A DNA stretch of 64,000 bases from Alphaproteobacteria bacterium (GCA_024227565.1 JAAEUE010000336.1:27580-91579); one strand, 5' to 3'; shown: positions 26,266 to 35,213, numbered from the stretch's first letter. Notes: generated from the letters alone by a model not told the origin. Made by a program: numbers and translations.

Positions 26266-27852
26266 ATGCAGAAACTAGACAGTTTGAAGTCTGAATATAA
26301 GGGCGGCAAAGTTAACCGCCGCCAGTTCATGGAAGGCGCTCTTGCCCTTGGCATGACCGTGGCAACCGCATCGGCGTTTGTCTCGGATGTCCAAGCCATG
26401 ACCCCCAAGAAGGGGGGCACTATGAAATTTGGTATCGGTGCGGGCTCGACCACGGATTCTCTGGATCCAGGCACGACCAGCGATACCTACATGCAGCTTA
26501 CACAGTACGGCATTCGCGGACACCTGACGGAGATCGGGAAGGATGGCAACATTCAAGGCGATGCTGCGGAGAGCTTTGAAGCTTCGGCCGATGCCAAAAC
26601 CTGGACCTTCAAGTTGCGCAAGGGCATCGAGTTCAACACGGGTAAAACCCTTGACGCAGACGACGTTGTGGCATCGTTCAATCACCACCGCGGTGAGGAC
26701 ACGAAATCAGCCGCCAAAGGTGTTTTGGCCAGCGTTGACAACATCAAGGCTGATGGCAAGGACACCGTTGTCTTCACGTTGAAGGAAGGCAGTGCCGATT
26801 TCCCTTACGCGGCATCGGACTATCACATCACCATGCTGCCGTCGAAAGATGGCAAGGTGAGCTGGGAAAAGGGTGAAGGCACTGGTGCCTACATCCTGGA
26901 GAACTACGAGCCCGGTGTGAAGACGGTCATGAAGCGCAATCCAAACTATTGGAAGGAAGGCGCAGGCAACTTTGATAGCGTGGAAGTTCTCGCGATCAAG
27001 GACGTTGTGGCCCGCACAAATGCGCTGACATCCGGCGAAATTCACGCCATGGACCGCTGCGATCTGAAAACCGTTCACCTGTTGAAGCGCAATAAGGCAG
27101 TTCGCATTGAGCAGGAAACCGGCACGCAGCACTATTCCATTCCGATGATCACAACGGGTGCACCGTACGACAATAATGACGTGCGCCTTGCGTTGAAGTA
27201 TGCGGTCGACCGTGAAGCAATGGTCAAAACCATTCTGCGTGGTTACGGCCAGGTGGCAAACGACCATCCGATCAGCCCGTCACAGCAGTTCTTCAACAAG
27301 GACCTGCCTATCCGCGCCTATGACCCGGACAAGGCTAAATTCCACATGAAGAAGGCTGGCGTGGATTCGCTCAAACTCGATCTGAGCGCATCAGACGCAG
27401 CCTTTGGCGGTGCTGTGGACGCAGCGGTGCTCTACAAAGAGCATGCCGCAAAAGCCGGCATCAACATCAACGTGGTCCGTGAATCCAGTGATGGTTACTG
27501 GTCCAACGTGTGGATGAAGAAGCCATGGTGCATGTGCTACTGGGGCGGCCGTCCGACACAGGACTGGATGTTCTCGATTGCCTACGCCAAGGGCGCAAAC
27601 TGGAACGACACCTTCTGGGAGCATGAGCGTTTCAACATGCTGTTGAAGGAAGCCCGGGCAGAGCTGGATCCGGCAAAGCGCGAAGGCAAGTACTTCGAGA
27701 TGCAGCAGATCGTCCGCGACGATGGCGGCGTGGTCATCCCGATGTACGCCTCCTACGTGTTCGCCATGTCCACCAAAGTGGCCGAAGGCCAACGGGCAGC
27801 GAACTGGGATATGGACGGCAACAAGGCAGCAGAGCGCTGGTGGTTTGCCTGA
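26266..27852 (+). CDS. ABC transporter substrate-binding protein, family 5 (peptide/nickel type), Tat-exported
   Basis: A 528-residue extracytoplasmic binding protein. The N-terminus has a twin-arginine signal (NRRQFMEGALALGMTVATASAF) ending near VQAMTPKKGG. The mature protein shows family 5 features: GGTMKFGIG, WTFKLRKGIEFNTGKTLDADDV, NPNYWKEG and LALKYAVDREAMVKTI. GGAGGA sits five bases before ATG 26266, an excellent ribosome site. No permease or ATPase genes are adjacent, so it either serves a transporter encoded elsewhere or is an orphan. A CCGGTTC/GAACCGG hairpin (26207-26239) lies in its leader. Confidence 0.92.
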   Translation: MQKLDSLKSEYKGGKVNRRQFMEGALALGMTVATASAFVSDVQAMTPKKGGTMKFGIGAGSTTDSLDPGTTSDTYMQLTQYGIRGHLTEIGKDGNIQGDAAESFEASADAKTWTFKLRKGIEFNTGKTLDADDVVASFNHHRGEDTKSAAKGVLASVDNIKADGKDTVVFTLKEGSADFPYAASDYHITMLPSKDGKVSWEKGEGTGAYILENYEPGVKTVMKRNPNYWKEGAGNFDSVEVLAIKDVVARTNALTSGEIHAMDRCDLKTVHLLKRNKAVRIEQETGTQHYSIPMITTGAPYDNNDVRLALKYAVDREAMVKTILRGYGQVANDHPISPSQQFFNKDLPIRAYDPDKAKFHMKKAGVDSLKLDLSASDAAFGGAVDAAVLYKEHAAKAGININVVRESSDGYWSNVWMKKPWCMCYWGGRPTQDWMFSIAYAKGANWNDTFWEHERFNMLLKEARAELDPAKREGKYFEMQQIVRDDGGVVIPMYASYVFAMSTKVAEGQRAANWDMDGNKAAERWWFA

Positions 27853-27892
27853 TCGTTCTCTGGGGCTGACGCTCCAGGCCAAGAGCTGCAAG

Positions 27893-27930
27893 CGGCCCGG
27901 TGGACATTCCGCCGGGCCGTTTGTTGTTTT
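27893..27930 (+). terminator. Rho-independent terminator
   Basis: CGGCCCGG (27893-27900) pairs with CCGGGCCG (27912-27919), loop of 11 bases, followed by TTTGTTGTTTT. This is a classical intrinsic terminator for the substrate-binding-protein transcript. Confidence 0.88.
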
Positions 27931-27982
27931 AGAGCGACATGAGGTTAAATCCGATCATTTGAAAGGCCATTTCGGATGTCGC

Positions 27983-28001
27983 CCTCGGGTCAAGCCCGAG
28001 G
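27983..28001. repeat. Short palindromic repeat, CCTCGGG type
   Basis: CCTCGGG-TCAAG-CCCGAGG forms a seven-base-pair stem. The same core occurs in inverted orientation at the right end of the window (63983-64000). Such elements are common as dispersed intergenic repeats in alphaproteobacteria. Confidence 0.6.
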
Positions 28002-28054
28002 ACGGCATTGAGGAACAATTTACACTGATTGGTTCAATCTAAGCTCACCTTGCT

Positions 28055-28774
28055 TTAGGCAGCTGAAGCTTGAGAAAGTTCCGGGAAGTACTCCTCGCGC
28101 ATGCGTTCACAATAGGCCACCAGATTGGGATGCTTTTTGGCTGCTGCGCTTGTCGGGTGATCAAAGAGTGGGACCGTAGCGCCTGAAACAAAGCCATAAC
28201 AGCTGGCATCAAAGCCGCAGGGCCTATCTCCCAGTAGGTAGGGCTTATCTCCCAGAACCGCAGCCAACGCCGCAAAGTCCTTCTCTGCCAGTTGCAGCAA
28301 CTCGTTTGCGGTGTGGCGGCCAAGACCATGGCCCCACAGATTGCGGCGGATCTCCTTGCGCACCATCCAAACAATCAACGGCCGGGCAGGGGCCGGCAAC
28401 GTGTCAAAGAACATCCGGGGGCCCTTGTTGAAGTTGTCATCGTCCATCCAGCGCGCATCAACCACAATCCAATAGAGATGGTCCTCCAGCATCTTCTCCA
28501 CCGACCAGCCGATCGCCAGGTCCCTTTCGTCATAGCCCCCGGTAAAGTCCACGCCGTGGGCTTGTTCCAGGTGCATTTTGATGAAGGAGGAATCTGCGAT
28601 GACCTGGCCGTCATCATTGATGTAGGGCAGTTTGCTCTTCGGCGCCTTGCGCACATCGGCTGGTTCAACTTTGTGCTCCAGGCCCGACATTTTCATCAGC
28701 GTTAGTGTTTTCACCACAAAAGGGCTGGGGTCAGCTTGCGCGAATGCAGGGCCAAACGTGTAGACGGTGATCAT
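28055..28774 (-). CDS. Glutathione S-transferase family protein
   Basis: A 239-residue protein with a thioredoxin-like N-terminal domain (YTFGPAFAQADPSPFVVKTLTLMKM; KAPKSKLPYINDDGQVIADSS, with the cis-Pro). The C-terminal all-helical domain ends with LLGDRPCGFDASCYGFV. The pattern is of the metaxin/Fax-like GST branch rather than the typical bacterial one. GGAGAT lies six bases before ATG 28774. It is divergent from a WYL-type regulator with a clear operator between them, so it is likely that regulator's target. Confidence 0.87.
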   Translation of the reverse strand: MITVYTFGPAFAQADPSPFVVKTLTLMKMSGLEHKVEPADVRKAPKSKLPYINDDGQVIADSSFIKMHLEQAHGVDFTGGYDERDLAIGWSVEKMLEDHLYWIVVDARWMDDDNFNKGPRMFFDTLPAPARPLIVWMVRKEIRRNLWGHGLGRHTANELLQLAEKDFAALAAVLGDKPYLLGDRPCGFDASCYGFVSGATVPLFDHPTSAAAKKHPNLVAYCERMREEYFPELSQASAA

Positions 28775-28807
28775 TGGACTATCTCCTTTTTGAACTTTCG
28801 CCCATTA

Positions 28808-28841
28808 TACTGACAAGCTACTGACATCAGGCTGTCAGTAG
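28808..28841. promoter_or_regulatory. Operator with three TACTGACA half-sites
   Basis: TACTGACA occurs at 28808-28815 and again at 28819-28826, 11 bases apart (about one helical turn). Its reverse complement TGTCAGTA is at 28833-28840. The last two form a perfect nine-base inverted repeat, CTACTGACA/TGTCAGTAG, with a six-base centre. It lies midway between the divergent GST and WYL regulator genes and is a likely binding site of that regulator. Confidence 0.65.
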
Positions 28842-28862
28842 ACATGTGGCAAGGTGCAACTC

Positions 28863-29606
28863 ATGAGACGTGCAGACCGATTAATGCAGATCATCCAGAT
28901 CCTCCGCCGCGAGAGCCGGCCGGTGACCGCGAGCTCTATTGCAGAGGAGCTGGAGGTCACGCCGCGCACCATATACCGGGATATGGTCTCTTTGCAGGCC
29001 AACAATGTGCCCGTGGCGGGTGAAGCTGGCGTTGGATACGTGTTGGGCCAGGGTTTTGACCTGCCGCCACTCATGTTTTCGGCGAATGAACTGGAGGCGC
29101 TCATGCTGGGGGCCCGCATGGTCGAGGCCCGAGGTGACAAGCAGCTTGTCCGTGCGGCCCGCGACGCCATTGCGAAGATTGGAACCGTGGTTCCCGAAGA
29201 CCTCCGTCCAATTCTTCTGGAGGCTCCGCTCTTCGCTACAGACACAGCAATACAGACTGAAGACAATGTTGATGTTGCTCCATTACGGGAAGCGATCCGC
29301 CGCGGGGTGAAGGTCACGATCGACTATGTGGATGAGAGCGGAAGCTCCAGTGAGCGCACGATCTGGCCTCTGGCCATTGGCTACATGGTGACCGTGCGCA
29401 TGGTGGTGGCCTGGTGCGAGTTGAGGCAGGATTTCAGGCACTTCCGCACCGACCGCATCCAAACCATGAACGTGCTGGACGCGCGCTACAACGAGCGCAG
29501 GCATGTGCTGATGAAACGCTGGAAGGCCCATGAAGAGGCGCAAAAAGCCCACTCGGGGTGCGAAGCGAGAAATCGTGAACAGAATGTGAATGACCGCTTC
29601 AGGTGA
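28863..29606 (+). CDS. YafY-type transcriptional regulator (HTH_11 + WYL)
   Basis: A 247-residue regulator. The N-terminal helix-turn-helix (RADRLMQIIQILRRESRPVTASSIAEEL then TPRTIYRDMVSLQ) is of the DeoR/HTH_11 type. A WYL ligand-sensing domain follows, with its core around VTIDYVDESG and WPLAIGYMVTVRMVVAWCELRQDFRHFRTDRI. AAGG precedes ATG 28863 by eight bases. The divergent GST gene and the inverted repeat between them suggest autoregulated control of that gene. The ligand is unknown. Confidence 0.88.
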   Translation: MRRADRLMQIIQILRRESRPVTASSIAEELEVTPRTIYRDMVSLQANNVPVAGEAGVGYVLGQGFDLPPLMFSANELEALMLGARMVEARGDKQLVRAARDAIAKIGTVVPEDLRPILLEAPLFATDTAIQTEDNVDVAPLREAIRRGVKVTIDYVDESGSSSERTIWPLAIGYMVTVRMVVAWCELRQDFRHFRTDRIQTMNVLDARYNERRHVLMKRWKAHEEAQKAHSGCEARNREQNVNDRFR

Positions 29607-29667
29607 ACCTCAGGCGGGGCACACTATATTAGCCTCAGTTGAAATGGATTTTTAGAAAGCCAGACCC

Positions 29668-30066
29668 ATGCCGTCGCTCTTCACATCGCTCAAACGTCCA
29701 GCTTTCGCTGCTGCAGCGACCGCGGCGTTGTTGTGTCTCAGCCCTGCCTTCGTGCAGGCTGCAGCACAGATTGAACAGTCCACACCACCGTCAGATTTGC
29801 AGGCCTCTATCGGGTTTATGACGCTGGTTCAGCTGCCTTGCGCCTATTCTCCGGCCGGTGCGAATGCTGAGGGCGGTGAAATGACCCTCTACAATCCCAC
29901 GGGCAAGAACATCGATCGCGGCCGGCCTGTCATCTATCGTCTCTCGGCCACGGGCGAACACTTCACGGTGCACCTAAAATCAGATGCCGCTCCTCGGCAA
30001 TCGACCAAGGTCGCGCATCGTCACGCCGAGGTGAGCCGCTGTGAGGCTTGGACCTATATTCGCTGA
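29668..30066 (+). CDS. Exported hypothetical protein
   Basis: A 132-residue protein with a signal peptide (FAAAATAALLCLSPAFVQA, cleavage near residue 31-33). The roughly 100-residue mature domain has two cysteines (QLPCAYSP, SRCEAW) and predicted beta structure. I do not recognise the family. Start at ATG 29668. The codon pattern and signal peptide support a real gene. Transcription may be separate from the regulator 61 bases upstream. Confidence 0.6.
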   Translation: MPSLFTSLKRPAFAAAATAALLCLSPAFVQAAAQIEQSTPPSDLQASIGFMTLVQLPCAYSPAGANAEGGEMTLYNPTGKNIDRGRPVIYRLSATGEHFTVHLKSDAAPRQSTKVAHRHAEVSRCEAWTYIR

Positions 30067-30239
30067 ATTGTGCCGAAATGAGCATAGTTAGGGCAAATAG
30101 TGGCCATAAACCTGCCCGAATCGGGATTTAGGCGCAATTGTGGTGTGGAGATGAACGCCACATGAATACGCGATTCAGCCTCCGCTCAGTTGAACTATGA
30201 CAAGAGTAGTCCCACATTGCATATGGGATTGAGGACAAA

Positions 30240-30395
30240 ATGTCTGAGAACATAAAAACACGCCGCACCATGTTGATGCTGATTGTTGCCGGATTGGCCG
30301 CAGCTGTTGGTGTGCTGTTGAAGGTTATCGTGATCGATCTGCCCAAGGTGGCAGACAGCATGATCCCTGTGCTTAAAATTATGGCAACGAGCTAG
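30240..30395 (+). CDS. Small single-pass membrane protein
   Basis: A 51-residue open frame starts at ATG 30240 with GAGGA five bases upstream and ends in TAG at 30393-30395, directly abutting the convergent purN stop. It encodes a basic N-terminus (MSENIKTRRT), one hydrophobic helix (MLMLIVAGLAAAVGVLLKVIVI) and a short amphipathic tail with VADSMIPVLKIM. The good ribosome site and membrane topology support coding. Function unknown. Confidence 0.6.
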   Translation: MSENIKTRRTMLMLIVAGLAAAVGVLLKVIVIDLPKVADSMIPVLKIMATS

Positions 30396-31052
30396 CTACT
30401 GAACAGGCGCCGGTGAAAGCAAGGCCGCCTGATCACTCTCTTCCCCTTCAAAGCGAACCTTCTCTCCGGCCACACGCACCGTCTCGTTGGCAACCAACTT
30501 CAGGGCCATCGGGTATATGGCGTGCTCTGCGGTCAATACGCGTTCAGCCAGGCTATCGTCCATGTCGTCGGCGTGCACCGGAACGGCGGCTTGCGCGATG
30601 ATCGGGCCTTGGTCCATTTGGGGCCGAACAAAGTGAACAGTGCATCCGGTGATCCGGCCACCGTCGCGGATCACGCGCCGGTGGGTGTCCAGCCCCTTGT
30701 AAGCGGGCAGGAGCGAGGGATGGATGTTGATCATCCGGTTGTGCCAGGCACCCACAAAGGCGTCGGTTAGAAGGCGCATGAAGCCTGCAAGGCATATCAG
30801 GTCAACGTTTGCGGCTTCCAGTTCAGCCTGGACGGCTGCTTCAAATTCTGCGCGGCCCTCAAAACCCTTATGATCAATTGCGGCTGTTGCAATGCCCGCC
30901 TTGGCCGCTTTCGCCAACCCCTCGGCGCCAGGTGCGTTCGACAATACCAGGACAATCTCGGCTGGATAGGCCGGCGATTGCGCGGCCGCGATCAGCGCGT
31001 CCATGTTTGAGCCGCGCCCTGAGATCAATATTGCGGTTCGTTTGCGGTTCAT
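30396..31052 (-). CDS. purN: Phosphoribosylglycinamide formyltransferase
   Basis: A 218-residue enzyme that transfers a formyl group from 10-formyl-THF to GAR in purine synthesis. Typical segments are AILISGRGSNMDALI at the N-terminus, LAGFMRLL, and MINIHPSLLPAYKGLDTHRR with the catalytic His and Asn. GCTVHFV is also present. Its ATG overlaps the purM stop by four bases (ATGA), so the two are translationally coupled. Confidence 0.96.
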   Translation of the reverse strand: MNRKRTAILISGRGSNMDALIAAAQSPAYPAEIVLVLSNAPGAEGLAKAAKAGIATAAIDHKGFEGRAEFEAAVQAELEAANVDLICLAGFMRLLTDAFVGAWHNRMINIHPSLLPAYKGLDTHRRVIRDGGRITGCTVHFVRPQMDQGPIIAQAAVPVHADDMDDSLAERVLTAEHAIYPMALKLVANETVRVAGEKVRFEGEESDQAALLSPAPVQ

Positions 31053-32158
31053 CGCTGCCAGACCAGGGATCCGGCGTAAGCAACCGGTTCTGCCTCAGTG
31101 GAGGTGTCGACGTGCCCAATGGCCGTAACGGTTTCCCCTGCAGCTTCAAGGCAGGCTGTGACGGCGTCCTGTTCGTCAGCGGAAACCACAACCACCATGC
31201 CGGTTCCGCAGTTGAAGGTGCGCAGCATTTCGCGGTCTGCGATGCCGCCGGCCTTGGCCAACCACCCAAACACGGCCGGAGGTGCAAGACGGTCAAGGTC
31301 AACGTTCACGCGCAAGCCTGAAGGCAGCACCCGGGGAATATTCTCAGAGAAGCCGCCGCCGGTAATGTGAGACATGGCCTTCACCGCACCTGTCTCGCGT
31401 ATCGCCTTGAGGAGTGGCTTCACGTAAATCTTGGTGGGCTCCAAAAGGGCCTGGATCAGAGATTTGTCCCCATCAAAGGGCGATGGCGCTGACAGCTCCA
31501 GGCGCTCTTGCTCGACAATGCGCCGGATGAGGGAGTACCCGTTCGAATGGGGGCCAGACGATGCAAGACCCAAAAGCACGTCGCCTGGAGCGATGTCGCC
31601 TCTTGGCAGAAGCGTGCCGCGTTCGGCAGCTCCAACCGAGAACCCGGCGAGATCATAATCGCCGTCATTGTACATGCCTGGCATTTCAGCAGTTTCACCG
31701 CCAATCAGCGCGCACCCAGCCTGGATGCACCCTTCAGCTATGCCGGCCACAACCTCGCTGGCGATCTCGACCGAAAGACGCCCCGTGGCAAAATAGTCCA
31801 GGAAGAACAGGGGCTCTGCACCTTGAACAATCAGATCGTTCACACACATAGCAACTAGATCTATACCGACGCCCTCATGCAGTCCGCTTTCAATCGCGAG
31901 CTTAAGCTTTGTGCCGACACCATCATTTGCAGCCACGAGAACGGGATCTTTGAACCCTGCAGCCTTCAAATCAAACAGTCCGCCAAACCCGCCGAGCTCC
32001 CCGTCCGCTCCGGCGCGCCGGGTGGATTTGGTCAGGGGCTTGATTGCATTGACAAGAGCGTTCCCAGCGTCAATGTCTACGCCGGCGTCTTTGTACGTCA
32101 ATCCGTTCGAATTTGATGCTGCGCGGGCGCCAGGTTCGATCATATCGTCCTTTGCCAT
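31049..32158 (-). CDS. purM: Phosphoribosylformylglycinamidine cyclo-ligase
   Basis: A 369-residue ATP-dependent enzyme that closes the imidazole ring to give AIR. It shows LTYKDAGVDIDAGNALV, VAANDGVGTKLKLA, MCVNDLIVQGAEPLFFLDY, ALIGGETAEMPG and AMSHITGGGFSENIPR, all PurM hallmarks. ATG 32158 (MAKDDMIEPG) is preceded by GGACAAG; the frame is open further up without a good start. It is the first gene of purM-purN and divergent from the DUF2066 gene. Confidence 0.96.
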   Translation of the reverse strand: MAKDDMIEPGARAASNSNGLTYKDAGVDIDAGNALVNAIKPLTKSTRRAGADGELGGFGGLFDLKAAGFKDPVLVAANDGVGTKLKLAIESGLHEGVGIDLVAMCVNDLIVQGAEPLFFLDYFATGRLSVEIASEVVAGIAEGCIQAGCALIGGETAEMPGMYNDGDYDLAGFSVGAAERGTLLPRGDIAPGDVLLGLASSGPHSNGYSLIRRIVEQERLELSAPSPFDGDKSLIQALLEPTKIYVKPLLKAIRETGAVKAMSHITGGGFSENIPRVLPSGLRVNVDLDRLAPPAVFGWLAKAGGIADREMLRTFNCGTGMVVVVSADEQDAVTACLEAAGETVTAIGHVDTSTEAEPVAYAGSLVWQR

Positions 32159-32302
32159 AGAATCTTGTCCGGAATCGTGTAGTTGGGCTTGTTTTTCGTT
32201 GCACCAACTCGAAAGAGCAAGCAAAAAAACAACTTATGCCGCGCTGCCGTAGGCCAGGCAAATTTTGCGCCGGCGTTTTCAGAAAGGGACTTATTCTTGA
32301 AC

Positions 32303-33427
32303 ATGATGCGGCTCACGATGAGTATATGCCGGCCAGAAGGGCTCTCCAGGGTTCACAAGAGGCTGTCGCTTTGCACCCTGTGTGCTTTTGCGGTTCTGTT
32401 TCTCCTCGCCCGCCCTGCCCAGGCTGATATCTGGACAGTGTCGGGCGTTTCGGTGGATGTGACCTCGGAAAGTGCGGCCAAGGCCAAGTTGCTGGCCATT
32501 GGTGAGGCACAGGTCAAAGCGTTTTATCGGTTGGTTGACCGGCTGGTGCCGGCAAAATCAGCCGCGCCGCTGAAAGCCCTGAGCGCCGATCAGGTTGGCC
32601 GTCTGCTGGCAGGCTTGAGCATTGAAGAAGAGCGCACGGCACCAAAACGCTATATCGCCAAGCTCTCCATCCGGTTTTTAGCAAACAAGACCAGATCACT
32701 GTTCGGGCGCTATGGGGTTCGTTATGCGGAAAAGCAATCTGAGCCCATATTGGTGGTTCCGGTTTGGGTGACGCCGCAAGGGGCTGACATCTGGACGGGT
32801 GAAAACCCTTGGCACAAGGCCTGGTCTGAGCTTGATCTGAACAATGCCCTGATCCCCATCCTTTTGCCCCTGGGCGACTTGACCGACACAAACGCTCTCA
32901 CCGCGCGCGAGGCCATTGCCTATAACTCCGTCAAACTGGAAGCACTGCGCATCCGTTATGGCGCATCCTCGGTGCTTGTGGCCGGCGCAGAGCCCAAGGG
33001 CGAGACGCAGGTCCGCGCGGTGATGCAAGGAACCTCTCCAGTCGGCCGGATCGGCTTTGACAAGACCTATGAGGCAGAAGATCTGGCGTCAGCGGCCGCG
33101 TTGGCCGCAAACCGTTTTCAGCTGGTGATGCAGGAAAAGTGGAAAAGCGAGAACCTGACCACCACGACGAGCACAAAAGAGGTGGCACCTTCCAATAGCA
33201 TGACCATCGCCGTTCCCTATTCAAGCGCGGCGGAGTGGAGCGTTTTAAGATCGCGGATCCAGACAACCAGGGGAGTTGGGCGTATCGACATCAACTCGCT
33301 GTCAGGGCGCGGCGCAGTTGTGAGCATTGCGTTTGGCGGCACCGTGAACGAGCTGCGCAGCGCGTTCTATCAGTCTGGTTTTGACCTGTCGGTCGTGGGG
33401 GGCACTTGGGTGCTCAGACCTTTATGA
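32303..33427 (+). CDS. Exported DUF2066 domain protein
   Basis: About 374 residues with an N-terminal signal peptide or anchor (LCTLCAFAVLFLLARPAQA) followed by DIWTVSGVSVDVTSESAAKAK, the DUF2066 start. The family is found before a CDP-alcohol transferase and hdaA in alphaproteobacteria, as here, and its function is unknown. Several ATG codons (32303, 32306, 32318) are possible. It is the first gene of the forward DUF2066-to-ppx run. Confidence 0.8.
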   Translation: MMRLTMSICRPEGLSRVHKRLSLCTLCAFAVLFLLARPAQADIWTVSGVSVDVTSESAAKAKLLAIGEAQVKAFYRLVDRLVPAKSAAPLKALSADQVGRLLAGLSIEEERTAPKRYIAKLSIRFLANKTRSLFGRYGVRYAEKQSEPILVVPVWVTPQGADIWTGENPWHKAWSELDLNNALIPILLPLGDLTDTNALTAREAIAYNSVKLEALRIRYGASSVLVAGAEPKGETQVRAVMQGTSPVGRIGFDKTYEAEDLASAAALAANRFQLVMQEKWKSENLTTTTSTKEVAPSNSMTIAVPYSSAAEWSVLRSRIQTTRGVGRIDINSLSGRGAVVSIAFGGTVNELRSAFYQSGFDLSVVGGTWVLRPL

Positions 33428-33464
33428 CCAACAGGCCGTCAACACAGGTGACCGGTTAGCGCCT

Positions 33465-34010
33465 ATGTCCATCCCCAACCTGATCACGATATTTCGGATT
33501 TTGCTGGTGCCGCTCACCATGTGGCTCATCGTGACAGGACAATACCTGCCGGCTTTCCTGGTGTTCGTGGTGGCGGGTGTTTCTGATGGCATCGACGGAT
33601 TTATAGCCAAACGGTTCAATCAGGTGACCGAACTGGGCACCTATCTCGATCCGCTGGCCGACAAGTTGTTGCTGGTCAGCATATATTTGGCCATGGGTTT
33701 TTTGGAACTCATGCCTCCGCTGCTTGTGATCATAGTCGTCAGCCGCGATGTTATGATTGTTGGGGCGGTCCTGTTGTCATGGGTGATCGACAGGCCTGTC
33801 GAAATGCAACCTCTGTGGATCAGCAAGCTGAACACCACGGTTCAAATAACGTTCGCAGGTTTCATTTTGGCCGGACTGGGACTGAAACTCGGCGTGGACG
33901 GCTATATCCTCACCCTCAGTTTCCTGGTTGGCGCCCTAACGGTCGCATCCGGGGCTGCATACATGCTACAATGGCTGAAGCACATGGCAAATGGCAACGG
34001 TCACTCATAA
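33465..34010 (+). CDS. CDP-alcohol phosphatidyltransferase family protein
   Basis: A 181-residue inner-membrane enzyme with about five transmembrane segments and the family signature SDGIDGFIAKRFNQVTELG followed by TYLDPLADK. This is the metal and CDP-binding motif with its spaced aspartates. Such enzymes join a CDP-activated lipid to an alcohol; a PgsA- or cardiolipin-synthase-like role is likely but not decided. Start ATG 33465 (MSIPNLITIFRIL). Confidence 0.88.
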   Translation: MSIPNLITIFRILLVPLTMWLIVTGQYLPAFLVFVVAGVSDGIDGFIAKRFNQVTELGTYLDPLADKLLLVSIYLAMGFLELMPPLLVIIVVSRDVMIVGAVLLSWVIDRPVEMQPLWISKLNTTVQITFAGFILAGLGLKLGVDGYILTLSFLVGALTVASGAAYMLQWLKHMANGNGHS

Positions 34011-34028
34011 CCTGAACGCGTCCACCGG

Positions 34029-35213
34029 ATGGCAAAAGCAAAAACAACAGCAACTTCAATGACATTGCGCCACCAGGTCATATTTTGGCTGGTGGTGCTG
34101 GTCGGTCTGGTCCTGGTTCTTTGGGGCCTTGGCGGCATTCTCCTTCCGTTTGTGGCTGGGATGGTGCTGGCGTACTTCTTGGATCCGGTTGCTGACTGGC
34201 TGGAAGATCACAACATCCCCCGCTTGGCCGCAACGGTCATGATCGTTGGCTTGTTTGTCTTGATCTTCGTCCTGATCCTCATTTTCCTGCTGCCCGTTTT
34301 GGTCGATCAGATCGGGGCATTTGCCCGCGAGCTGCCGGCGTATGTTCAAAACATCGTCAAGTTGATCAACAACGCTGCGCCCGAATGGCTGTTGAAAGAG
34401 ATCGAAAGCCGCGGCATCGACATGCAAGGGCCCGTGTCCGACCTTGCCACCAAGGCTGCCGGATGGCTGGGCACGGTTTTCCAGTCCGTTTTGTCCGGCG
34501 GTCTTGCGTTGGTAAATCTCCTGGCACTGCTCGTCGTCACGCCGATCGTGGCCTTTTACATGCTGAACGATTGGGACCGCATGATCGCGAAGGTCGATAG
34601 CTGGGTTCCGCGTGAGCATGTGGGGACGGTGCGGCAACTGGCGGACGATGCGGACCATGCAATCGCCGGGTTCATTCGCGGGCAGGGCACCGTCTGCATC
34701 ACTTTGGGAATTGTGTACGCAATTGCCCTCACGATCGTGGGGCTTAACTTTGGTCTCCTGATTGGCCTTGGCGCCGGGCTTTTCAGCTTCATTCCGTATG
34801 TGGGGGCCATTCTCGGCGGGCTGGCATCGGTGGGCATGGCGCTGGTGCAATTTTGGCCAGACTGGACGATGGTCGCGGTGGTCGCCGGGATCTTTGCTGC
34901 TGGGCAGTTTCTGGAGGGTAACTTTCTGACCCCCAAATTGGTTGGCGATAACGTGGGGCTGCACCCTGTTTGGCTGATGTTTGCGCTGTTTGCCGCCGGC
35001 TACTTGTTCGGATTTGTGGGCATGCTGTTGGCGGTGCCCGTTGCGGCGGCAATCGGCGTGCTCATCCGGTTCGCGCTGGAAAAGTACATGGAAAGCTCAG
35101 TGTACCAAGGCTCTGGCGACAAGAAGTACGTGTTCGCGCCAATTGCGACCTCGCGCGCCAAGCGTCTGGCCGCCGCCCGTTCTGAGAAGAATGATGAGAC
35201 CGATGAAGCCTAG
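34029..35213 (+). CDS. AI-2E family transporter (PerM/YdiK type)
   Basis: A 394-residue polytopic membrane protein of the AI-2 exporter-like family. An N-terminal pair of helices is followed by a soluble region and five to six further helices with LLALLVVTPIVAFYMLNDWD, FIPYVGAILGG and LEGNFLTPKLVG. Members transport diverse small solutes. The substrate cannot be assigned from sequence. Its 3' end overlaps the hdaA start. Confidence 0.9.
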   Translation: MAKAKTTATSMTLRHQVIFWLVVLVGLVLVLWGLGGILLPFVAGMVLAYFLDPVADWLEDHNIPRLAATVMIVGLFVLIFVLILIFLLPVLVDQIGAFARELPAYVQNIVKLINNAAPEWLLKEIESRGIDMQGPVSDLATKAAGWLGTVFQSVLSGGLALVNLLALLVVTPIVAFYMLNDWDRMIAKVDSWVPREHVGTVRQLADDADHAIAGFIRGQGTVCITLGIVYAIALTIVGLNFGLLIGLGAGLFSFIPYVGAILGGLASVGMALVQFWPDWTMVAVVAGIFAAGQFLEGNFLTPKLVGDNVGLHPVWLMFALFAAGYLFGFVGMLLAVPVAAAIGVLIRFALEKYMESSVYQGSGDKKYVFAPIATSRAKRLAAARSEKNDETDEA

